This document shows, in pieces, positions 8,396 to 15,559 of a stretch of 50,837 nucleotides of DNA. The notes beneath the pieces were generated by a model. The model ran no database searches, was not told the origin of the DNA, and saw nothing but the letters and a program-made list of their open reading frames with translations. The translations under genes were made by a program, and so were the position numbers. This DNA is from Bacilli bacterium. GTDB lineage: Bacteria > Bacillota_I > Bacilli_A > ML615J-28 > CAG-698. Positions within the stretch are counted from its first letter, which is position 1, and each line of letters opens with the position of its first letter. The stretch spans positions 1 through 50,837 of the forward strand of contig JALOBF010000001.1 of assembly GCA_023228385.1 (NCBI GenBank), in the 5' to 3' direction.

Positions 8396-8421
8396 AAAAA
8401 AACCACCATATATCGGTGGCT
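8396..8421 (-). terminator. Terminator hairpin between the ABC ATPase and the ComK-like gene
   Basis: On the minus strand CCACC (8419-8415) and GGTGG (8407-8403) form a stem, extendable by two pairs, followed by seven Ts that run straight into the ATG at 8395. The right arm is also the only plausible ribosome site of the ComK-like gene, so the element may control it. Confidence 0.7.
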
Positions 8422-8424
8422 AAT

Positions 8425-9546
8425 TTAGTATTTCTTAATTCTTTGTTCGGTTTCCGGATCGAAGAAATGACATTTATTCATATCTAAGGCGAGTTCAATG
8501 TCATCACCCATATGTATGTCAATCCTTGCATTAACTTTTGCAACTAAATCTTGGCCGAACATAACCGCATATATCAATGTTTCAGCACCTAACAATTCCG
8601 CCACATCAACTTTAACTCTTACAACTGAATCGGGATATTCGGCAATTTTAACTGGTGTATCAAAAATATCTTCAGGTCTGATCCCCAATACAATTGGTTT
8701 TTCAATATGTTTTTGTTCTTTCATATATTCCATTTTATCTGCGGGAATTTTCAATCGGCCAATGCCAAGTTTATGATTCCCTAATTCAAAGTAGCCGTCA
8801 TCAGTCACTTTACCTTCAACAAAATTCATCGGCGGTGTTCCGATAAAGCCGCCAACAAATATATTGTTGGGGAAATCGTAGATATCCTTAGGTGAACCTA
8901 CCTGCTGAATATAACCGTCTTTCATGACGACAATCCGTGTCGCCATCGTCATGGCTTCAACTTGGTCGTGAGTAACGTAAATGGTTGTAATACCGAGTCT
9001 TTCTGTAATTTTAATGATTTCCGATCTCATCTGAACTCTCAGTTTAGCGTCAAGATTTGATAACGGCTCATCCATTAAAAACACTTTGGCATCGCGAACA
9101 ATTGCTCTTCCTAATGCTACTCTTTGGCGTTGACCACCGGATAAAGCTTTCGGTTTTCTTTCAAGATAAGGCTTAAGGCCAAGGATTTCGGCAGCATTTT
9201 GCACTCTCCGGTCAATTTCATCACGGGAAAATTTTCTCAATTTAAGACCGAATGCCATATTGTCATATACTGACATATGAGGGTAAAGAGCATAACTTTG
9301 AAATACCATTGCGATATTACGATCTTTAGGCGCTACATCATTTACCACTTCATCGTCTATTCTTAACTCTCCGGATGTGATATCTTCAAGACCGGCAACC
9401 ATTCTTAGCGTCGTAGTTTTTCCGCAGCCGGAAGGCCCGACCAAAACAATAAATTCTTTATCTTTAATGTGTAAATTAAAGTCGGCAACGGCATGGACAT
9501 TTCCGTCAAAGACCTTATTTAAGTTTTTCATTGTAACAGTTGCCAT
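8425..9546 (-). CDS. Sugar ABC transporter ATP-binding protein (UgpC/MsmK/MsmX type)
   Basis: A 373-residue ATPase that powers carbohydrate ABC importers at the inner face of the membrane. It has Walker A GPSGCGKTT (38-46), the signature LSGGQRQRVALG, Walker B VFLMDEP and the switch histidine in YVTHDQ. A C-terminal TOBE/regulatory region (about 240-373) is typical of the MalK/UgpC group. No permease or binding-protein genes adjoin it, which fits the MsmX-like multitask ATPases that serve several importers. It has its own promoter with an inverted repeat abutting the -35, suggesting a dedicated regulator. Confidence 0.93.
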   Translation of the reverse strand: MATVTMKNLNKVFDGNVHAVADFNLHIKDKEFIVLVGPSGCGKTTTLRMVAGLEDITSGELRIDDEVVNDVAPKDRNIAMVFQSYALYPHMSVYDNMAFGLKLRKFSRDEIDRRVQNAAEILGLKPYLERKPKALSGGQRQRVALGRAIVRDAKVFLMDEPLSNLDAKLRVQMRSEIIKITERLGITTIYVTHDQVEAMTMATRIVVMKDGYIQQVGSPKDIYDFPNNIFVGGFIGTPPMNFVEGKVTDDGYFELGNHKLGIGRLKIPADKMEYMKEQKHIEKPIVLGIRPEDIFDTPVKIAEYPDSVVRVKVDVAELLGAETLIYAVMFGQDLVAKVNARIDIHMGDDIELALDMNKCHFFDPETEQRIKKY

Positions 9547-9578
9547 AATAATATCTCCCTTTCTATTAATTTAACTCA

Positions 9579-9607
9579 ATTATACTATCATTTTGTAAAT
9601 TATTCAA
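9579..9607 (-). promoter_or_regulatory. Sigma-A promoter of the sugar ABC ATPase gene
   Basis: On the minus strand, TTGAAT (9607-9602), a 17-nt spacer and TATAAT (9584-9579), about 33 nt ahead of the start codon. Confidence 0.7.
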
Positions 9608-9622
9608 TGTGCAGGTTGCACA
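9608..9622. promoter_or_regulatory. Inverted-repeat operator candidate TGTGCA-N3-TGCACA
   Basis: A perfect 6-bp inverted repeat with a 3-nt spacer lies directly upstream of the -35 of the ABC ATPase promoter. It is unlikely to be a minus-strand terminator because no T run follows it on that strand. The cognate regulator is unknown. Confidence 0.5.
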
Positions 9623-9627
9623 AATTT

Positions 9628-10287
9628 TTATTTTATTGTGATTAACCAATACATACATAATGCGTCATTAAAGTTTTGAATATTCAAACCGGTTTCCGAT
9701 TTTATATATTCAAGCTTATTAATTACCGTGTTGCGGTGCATATAAACGTCTTTTGCCGTTTTAGTAACATTTAGATTGTTGTTGAAAAGAGAAAGAATTA
9801 ATTTTTCCATTTGCGAATCTTCATATATGTCATTTAAAATCGCCGGTTTTAATTCTTTAATTTTTTTTATATCTTTTTTTATTACTTCAAGAATTAAATC
9901 AGTTACATTGGTGAAATTATAAGGTTTCTTTTCCAAAAACTCTTTGTAATAACAATAGATAATATGAAAATCATTAACGCGGCGACTATCGGTTTTGCCA
10001 CTGTTAAAAGCGCGAGCAACAATGCCGAAATCAACCGTTAATGATAAGAAAATATCTTTAATTCCAATTTCATCTTCATTAAAATAAAAAACAAAATAAT
10101 TATGATCCACAACAATTATATCTTTGGCATCAAGCGCTTCTGCTAAAATATTCATAAAATTAAATTGATTATTTTGTTCTTTAAAATTAATTAATAAAAA
10201 TCGATAATAACGTTCAGTATACGGATAATTACTATTTTTAAATAAATATTTATACATCTTTTGAGAATAAAAATTAGCAAAACTCAT
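9628..10287 (-). CDS. PucR/CdaR-type helix-turn-helix regulator
   Basis: A 219-residue protein whose last 60 residues match the PucR C-terminal helix-turn-helix: a segment like NLNVTKTAKDVYMHRNTV followed by KLEYIKSETGLN. The N-terminal 150 residues have no motif I can name and may be a sensory domain. These regulators control catabolic genes. The next gene downstream, the sugar ABC ATPase, is an obvious candidate target but this is inference. The ribosome site AAGGAG (10320-10315) is 27 nt from the ATG, with a small hairpin between them. Confidence 0.75.
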   Translation of the reverse strand: MSFANFYSQKMYKYLFKNSNYPYTERYYRFLLINFKEQNNQFNFMNILAEALDAKDIIVVDHNYFVFYFNEDEIGIKDIFLSLTVDFGIVARAFNSGKTDSRRVNDFHIIYCYYKEFLEKKPYNFTNVTDLILEVIKKDIKKIKELKPAILNDIYEDSQMEKLILSLFNNNLNVTKTAKDVYMHRNTVINKLEYIKSETGLNIQNFNDALCMYWLITIK

Positions 10288-10297
10288 TGTTTTAAAG

Positions 10298-10320
10298 AGT
10301 AGTAAAACTACTTTCTCCTT
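10298..10320 (-). promoter_or_regulatory. Distant Shine-Dalgarno with intervening hairpin
   Basis: AAGGAG (10320-10315, minus strand) is separated from the ATG at 10287 by 27 nt. AGTAGT (10312-10307) and ACTACT (10303-10298) within that gap form a stem with a 3-nt loop. Folding would bring the ribosome site to a usable distance. Confidence 0.5.
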
Positions 10321-10345
10321 TCAAGCTACTTAATTAAGTATGTAT

Positions 10346-10374
10346 ATTATAGCATTATTATAGCGAGATGTTAA
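10346..10374 (-). promoter_or_regulatory. Sigma-A promoter of the PucR-type regulator
   Basis: On the minus strand, TTAACA (10374-10369), a 17-nt spacer and TATAAT (10351-10346). Confidence 0.7.
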
Positions 10375-10435
10375 GAATAAAAAATATAATCAGTCATAAC
10401 TAAACAAAAAATAAATAAAATATATAGGTGATAAT

Positions 10436-10762
10436 ATGGAAAATGAATATAAAAAAATCAACGCAAATAAGCTGTTTTATCTGTATAGTTTCAATAATTG
10501 TATTATTGTCGATATCCGAACGCCGCTAGAATATGCGCGCGGACATATCCCGGGATCGCTTAACATTCCTCTGGAAACACTGATTAAACAACCGATGCTT
10601 TATCTTAATCCCCATTTTACATATTATATTATTTGTAAAAACGGGACCAGGAGTGCCCAGTTGGTGACGAAATTAGCACAGCAAAGCTATCCGGTTGTAA
10701 ATGTAATTGGCGGTATTGACAGTTGGGAAGGGCCAATAGAAAAAGATCGTTGCTTCAGTTAA
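10436..10762 (+). CDS. Single-domain rhodanese-like protein
   Basis: A 108-residue rhodanese domain, which carries sulfur as a cysteine persulfide. It shows the family blocks IVDIRTPLEYARGHIPGSLNIP and the active-site loop IICKNGTRS with the catalytic cysteine, followed by VIGGIDSWEG. The start follows AGGTGAT. It is a stand-alone gene converging on spoIIE: the two coding regions overlap by four bases (TTAA), each supplying the other's stop. The physiological sulfur acceptor cannot be inferred. Confidence 0.88.
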   Translation: MENEYKKINANKLFYLYSFNNCIIVDIRTPLEYARGHIPGSLNIPLETLIKQPMLYLNPHFTYYIICKNGTRSAQLVTKLAQQSYPVVNVIGGIDSWEGPIEKDRCFS

Positions 10763-10776
10763 GCAACGATTATTTT
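10740..10776. terminator. Bidirectional terminator embedded in two overlapping stop codons
   Basis: ATCGTTGCTT (10746-10755) pairs with AAGCAACGAT (10761-10770) around CAGTT. T-rich tracts follow on both strands. The stop codons of the rhodanese gene and spoIIE both lie at the loop and the edge of the right arm, so the stem is coding DNA for both proteins. Confidence 0.85.
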
Positions 10777-12918
10777 TAATACAATAACACTCATATCATC
10801 TTTAGATTTCGATTTGCGCTTTCGGGCATAATTCAATATTTCATACGTTATTTTTTGTGGTGAAAGATGTTTTATTCCATTTACAAAAGTTTCAAAGTCG
10901 TTATCATCAACAATATTGCCGAATACCCCATCACTTGCCATTATAATAATGTCTTCATTTTTAATGATCATTTTTCTTGCTTCGATAATTTCTTCAATTC
11001 CAAAAGGTAATCCTTCGTTTATTATTCGTTCAAAACTACCGTCTTTATGGAAAATATAACTTGATGCCGCTCCCATTTTATAAAATAATAAATAGCCCTG
11101 AGCGCGATCAAGTTGTAAAAAGTCAAGGGTGCTGTACTTTTCTAAATAATCCTGAATAAAAAAGAAAGTATTTAATATCTGCAAGGCCGTCTCGGCCGTT
11201 ATTTCCGTATTAGTTATTTCATCTACCAATTTAAGGGTTGTGGCACTCTCTTGATTAGCCATAAATCCTTTTCCCATACCATCGCTAATAGCGGCTATTA
11301 ATTTTGTATTGGTTAAGTGCTTAATCAGATAATTATCACCACAAACACTGTTACCTTCTTGAGCAATAGAACCATATCCATATTCGACATCATAATTGAT
11401 TTTTGGCACAATATTGACATACGTTTTTCCCCGGGATACGGATTTAAAAAGGCAGCTTACATTTTGTTCTATGTGATTATTGCAAATCAGTTCGATAATG
11501 ATTTTTATATTATTAAAAGTTTCACCTTTAATTCCGGTTTCAATTAAAAAATCATTAATTAGCATTTTTTGAGGTTGAAAATAACAAACGTTAAATCCAT
11601 AATCACATAATCCTTGATATATTTTTTCAAATATTTCGATGTCCAATTCGTTCTTTAAAGAATTATCAACACTATACTGGCGTAATATATTTGAAACACC
11701 GTTGATTTGGGCAATTAAAGCATTGGATTTGGTGGATGTCGCTGACAAATTTAACTTCTCATTAATTAAAATACTGCTTTTTCTCATTTCTACTATATAG
11801 GGACAACTTTTTAAAAAAACAGATTCCTCAGAGTCGCTAAACTCATAATTGCTTCTTTTAGCATATAAAATCAAATTTTTAAAAAAGGTATATAATTTTC
11901 CTTTATTTTTTGAGTAACATTCGTTGCGAACATAACATGATTCGCAATAAAAATGGGTTAAATTGTTGATCCCCTCGCTTAATTTTTGATTATATTCCTT
12001 CGGTGTCGCAAAGCTTCGAGAAAAAAGATCAAGAAAACTGGCAAAGGCGATAACTTCATTATTAATATTTTCCAATGACCTTTGATATATACCGGCCGCC
12101 AAATCTTTGCCTTCATGAATATTAATGATCATAAATTTTATTATTTCAAATACAATAGCAAGGCCAATCGTAATTTGTAATGTTAAAGGATTAAAATAAG
12201 GCGTATTAGAAAACCATCCCAAAAGACAAAAGGAAATTAAAGAAAGAGGAGCATAAATCGACGGGAAAATATAAAAAGCACTGACAAAAGGAATTAATAT
12301 GCTTTCTTCAATATCAAAAACGAAACGGAGAAAAAGCATTGTCATTAAACTAAAAAATACCGAATGAATATAATAGCGATTTTGTGAAAGATACATGGCA
12401 AAATACATTGCAACAAATAATGGTATATTCATTAAGCCAGGAATGGCGGTTGCCCCCAACACTGCAGAAATTGCCATTATCGTTTCATTATAAGCAAAAT
12501 TCCGTGTGCGATTTTGCTTTGTGAGCGGGCCTTGAATGTTATAACAAAAATATGCATAAATAACGGTACTTACCAGTGCGAAAAATATAATATAAATTAA
12601 TTCAAAGTTTGGCTGAGGAAATACCGCAGATACTAGACTTATTATAAAGATAAATAACAAATTAATATAATAATTTCGATTTTGTGTTATTAGCATAAAA
12701 ATTAATATTGCTAAAAGCAAAACCGCAAGATATAGTAAACCTTCACGATTAAACCATAACAATCCGAGCAATGATGAAGGAATTATTAATAATATATTTT
12801 TAGGATTATGAAAAGCAAAAAAACACACTATCGGAATAAAAAAAACAAAACCAATTTTAAGATAATATGTCAATACTGAAAAAAAACTAATTATTATAAT
12901 ATTGATATATTTATTCAT
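10759..12918 (-). CDS. spoIIE: Stage II sporulation protein E (SpoIIE) serine phosphatase
   Basis: A 719-residue membrane phosphatase that dephosphorylates the anti-anti-sigma factor SpoIIAA in the forespore, releasing sigma-F. About ten hydrophobic segments fill residues 1-265. A central region with clustered cysteines (HFYCESCYVRNECY) follows, then a PP2C-type domain from about residue 500. Metal-binding motifs GDNYL, AISDGMGKG, MASDGVFGN and KDDMSVIV are all present. It is about 100 residues shorter than the Bacillus protein (827) but has the same architecture. No Spo0A box was recognised upstream. The ribosome site is AGAGG. Confidence 0.93.
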   Translation of the reverse strand: MNKYINIIIISFFSVLTYYLKIGFVFFIPIVCFFAFHNPKNILLIIPSSLLGLLWFNREGLLYLAVLLLAILIFMLITQNRNYYINLLFIFIISLVSAVFPQPNFELIYIIFFALVSTVIYAYFCYNIQGPLTKQNRTRNFAYNETIMAISAVLGATAIPGLMNIPLFVAMYFAMYLSQNRYYIHSVFFSLMTMLFLRFVFDIEESILIPFVSAFYIFPSIYAPLSLISFCLLGWFSNTPYFNPLTLQITIGLAIVFEIIKFMIINIHEGKDLAAGIYQRSLENINNEVIAFASFLDLFSRSFATPKEYNQKLSEGINNLTHFYCESCYVRNECYSKNKGKLYTFFKNLILYAKRSNYEFSDSEESVFLKSCPYIVEMRKSSILINEKLNLSATSTKSNALIAQINGVSNILRQYSVDNSLKNELDIEIFEKIYQGLCDYGFNVCYFQPQKMLINDFLIETGIKGETFNNIKIIIELICNNHIEQNVSCLFKSVSRGKTYVNIVPKINYDVEYGYGSIAQEGNSVCGDNYLIKHLTNTKLIAAISDGMGKGFMANQESATTLKLVDEITNTEITAETALQILNTFFFIQDYLEKYSTLDFLQLDRAQGYLLFYKMGAASSYIFHKDGSFERIINEGLPFGIEEIIEARKMIIKNEDIIIMASDGVFGNIVDDNDFETFVNGIKHLSPQKITYEILNYARKRKSKSKDDMSVIVLKIIVA

Positions 12919-13007
12919 AGACTTGTCCTCTCTTATTAATCATAATCTTTTGAATAGTGAAAATTTGTAAAAAAATAGCGATTACTAATAATAATTACTA
13001 AAGCCTA

Positions 13008-13016
13008 TGTTATAAT
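13008..13016 (+). promoter_or_regulatory. Extended -10 promoter element of exoA
   Basis: TGT followed directly by TATAAT matches the extended -10 form. No good -35 is present at 17 nt. It lies about 35 nt upstream of the exonuclease III start. Confidence 0.5.
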
Positions 13017-13049
13017 ATACATAATCAGTAAGGAGAAGAGAGGTATACT

Positions 13050-13799
13050 ATGAAATTAGCATCATGGAACGTTAATGGATTACGGGCTTGTCTGAATAAA
13101 GGATTCACGGATTTTTTTAATAAAATAGATGTTGACTTATTTGCCGTTCAAGAAACAAAAATGCAGAAAAATCAAAAACACTTTGAATTCGACAATTATA
13201 AAGAAATATGGAATTGCGCTGAAAGAAAAGGCTATTCCGGTACATTAATCTACAGTAAATTTGATCCTAATAACATTGTTTATGGAATAGATAATCAATA
13301 CTATATTGATGAAGGCAGAATTATTACACTTGAATTCAATGATTTTTATTTTGTAAATGTTTATGTGCCAAATTCCCAAAGACAGTTAACTCGTCTGTCT
13401 TATCGAATGGAATTTGATAATAACTTTCGAAAGTATCTCAACCGACTAGATTTGATTAAACCGGTTATCGTTTGTGGTGATTTCAATGTTGCTCACAATC
13501 CCATTGATATAAAAAATCCTAAAACAAACGAAAGAAACGCAGGATATACTATTGAAGAAAGGACGCAATTTCAAAAACTGCTTGAGAGTGGTTTTGTTGA
13601 TACATTCCGTCATCTTTATCGGGAAAAAATTCAATATACTTGGTGGAGTTATATGTTTAACGCCCGGCAGAACAACGTTGGTTGGCGGATTGACTATTTT
13701 TTATTGTCAAAAAGGTTAATCAATCGGTTAAAAGACATTATTATTTGCGATGAAGTCTTGGGTAGTGATCACTGCCCAATCGTGTTAGAAACATTTTAA
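13050..13799 (+). CDS. exoA: Exodeoxyribonuclease III (AP endonuclease)
   Basis: A 249-residue Mg-dependent nuclease of base-excision repair that cleaves DNA at abasic sites. All catalytic motifs are visible: WNVNGLRA (Asn 8), the metal-binding Glu in QETKMQ, VYVPNSQ, GDFNVAH, WRIDYFL and the final SDHCPI. Length is typical. A strong AAGGAG site precedes the start. It is a single-gene unit with an extended -10 promoter and a terminator, divergent from spoIIE. Confidence 0.96.
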   Translation: MKLASWNVNGLRACLNKGFTDFFNKIDVDLFAVQETKMQKNQKHFEFDNYKEIWNCAERKGYSGTLIYSKFDPNNIVYGIDNQYYIDEGRIITLEFNDFYFVNVYVPNSQRQLTRLSYRMEFDNNFRKYLNRLDLIKPVIVCGDFNVAHNPIDIKNPKTNERNAGYTIEERTQFQKLLESGFVDTFRHLYREKIQYTWWSYMFNARQNNVGWRIDYFLLSKRLINRLKDIIICDEVLGSDHCPIVLETF

Positions 13800-13826
13800 A
13801 ACGACCCGTTAAGTGAGTCGTTTTTT
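13798..13826 (+). terminator. Terminator after exoA
   Basis: AAAACGAC (13798-13805) pairs with GTCGTTTT (13817-13824), followed by further Ts. It probably also stops minus-strand transcription from the ABC exporter gene. Confidence 0.75.
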
Positions 13827-13835
13827 ATATCATAT

Positions 13836-15557
13836 TTATAGGTATACGGTTGCATTATATAAACTATTATAATATCCCCCTTTAGATATTAATTCTCTAT
13901 GTGTTCCTCTTTCCTCAATGCCGTTTCGACTAATCACAATTATCTCATCGGCATTTTGAATGGTTGAAAGCCGATGAGCAATCATAATGGTCGTTTTTCC
14001 TTTGGACAGTTCTTCAAAAGATTCTTGAATCATATTTTCCGTAATATTATCCAACGATGATGTTGCTTCATCTAATATCAATATTTGCGGATTTTTTAAA
14101 AATAATCTGGCTATGGATATTCTTTGCTGTTGACCGCCAGAAAGTTTTACGCCCCTTTCTCCGGTCATCGTGTCATATCCATCATCAAGAGATAAAATAA
14201 AATCGTGAATTTGTGCCTTTTTAGCTGCCGCAACTACTTCATCAAAAGTGGCATCGGGTCTGCCAAATAAAATATTATCCTTAATTGTTCCCCAAAAAAT
14301 AAATACATCTTGTTGAACCGTACCAATTGCCTGACGTAAATTATATAAATCATAATCTTTTACATTAACACCATCAATTAAAATCTCACCACTTTCAACA
14401 TCATAAAATCTCGGTACCAATTTCGATATTGTAGTTTTTCCAACTCCGGTTTCACCAACTAAAGCAACCCTGGTTCCTGCCGGAATAGTTAAATTAAAAT
14501 TATTAAGAATATATTCATTGTCATCTTGATTATATCTAAATTCAACATCCCTAAATTCAATATCGCCTTTAATGCTTGTTTTAAAAACCGGATTGGGAGA
14601 TGTAACTATTCCCGGTTGGACTTGCATTAATTGATAAAATTTTTCAATACCGGAAAAACCTTGTTGTAATTGTTCCATGGAGTTAATTAGTCGCTGAATC
14701 GGGCTTATCAAAAAGTTAACATACAAAAAATATGTTGTTAAATCGATATAATCAATTTGATTTTTATAAACATAATATCCTCCGAAAATTAAGAGCGCTA
14801 AATTAGTAAGACTAATAAAAAAAGCATTACCTGATGAGAAAAGGCCGATTTGTTTAAAAATATTCGAACGAGCTTGGCGATAAGCATAGTTAACCTTTTC
14901 AAATTTCTGATATTCATAGGGTTCATTGGTATAAGCTTTCGTCAGTCTGATTCCACTTAAACTACTCTCGATTTCGGCATTGAGTTCTCCTTGAACACCC
15001 CTTGATGTGCGAAAGCTGGTCATCATTTTTTTGCGTCGGGAAATTGAAAAAGTAATTAAGAATAACAAAAAAACAAAGATAACTAAAGTTAAAATATGAT
15101 GAATTCTAAGCAGAATAAAAAAACTGCCGATTAACATTATGGTTGAAATAAATAAATCTTCAGGCGCATGATGACTCATTTCAGCAACATCATGAATATG
15201 CGACGTTAAATTAGTCATTAGTTCTCCGGTTTGCTTATTATCAAAAAACTGATAATCCATTGTTTGAAGTTTTTGAAATAAATCAGAACGCATATCGGTT
15301 TCGATACGAACGCCCATTACATGACCCCAGTAACCGATAACGTATGATAATAAAAATCTTACCATATATATTAATAATAAAGCTAATCCAAAAATATAAA
15401 CAAGATGAATTTGATTGTTTGGAATATAAGTTCTTAGAACACGATTTGTAAATATCGGAAATATTAGATCAATAACCGATATAAGCATTGCACAAATCAT
15501 ATCAATTATAAATAAACCTAAATGCGGCCGGTAATAGTTTATAAATTTTTTTATCAT
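13836..15557 (-). CDS. ABC half-transporter, fused membrane and ATPase domains (exporter type)
   Basis: A 573-residue exporter subunit with six predicted membrane helices (about residues 1-300) and a C-terminal ATPase. The ATPase has Walker A GETGVGKTT, signature LSGGQQQRISIA, Walker B ILILDEATSSLD and an H-loop in MIAHRLST. It belongs to the large MsbA/LmrA-like group, which acts as homodimers or heterodimers on lipids, drugs or peptides; the substrate cannot be inferred. It starts 2 nt after the end of the MacB-like gene with an AGAGGGG site, so the two form one operon. No partner half-transporter is present. Confidence 0.92.
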   Translation of the reverse strand: MIKKFINYYRPHLGLFIIDMICAMLISVIDLIFPIFTNRVLRTYIPNNQIHLVYIFGLALLLIYMVRFLLSYVIGYWGHVMGVRIETDMRSDLFQKLQTMDYQFFDNKQTGELMTNLTSHIHDVAEMSHHAPEDLFISTIMLIGSFFILLRIHHILTLVIFVFLLFLITFSISRRKKMMTSFRTSRGVQGELNAEIESSLSGIRLTKAYTNEPYEYQKFEKVNYAYRQARSNIFKQIGLFSSGNAFFISLTNLALLIFGGYYVYKNQIDYIDLTTYFLYVNFLISPIQRLINSMEQLQQGFSGIEKFYQLMQVQPGIVTSPNPVFKTSIKGDIEFRDVEFRYNQDDNEYILNNFNLTIPAGTRVALVGETGVGKTTISKLVPRFYDVESGEILIDGVNVKDYDLYNLRQAIGTVQQDVFIFWGTIKDNILFGRPDATFDEVVAAAKKAQIHDFILSLDDGYDTMTGERGVKLSGGQQQRISIARLFLKNPQILILDEATSSLDNITENMIQESFEELSKGKTTIMIAHRLSTIQNADEIIVISRNGIEERGTHRELISKGGYYNSLYNATVYL

Positions 15558-15559
15558 TT

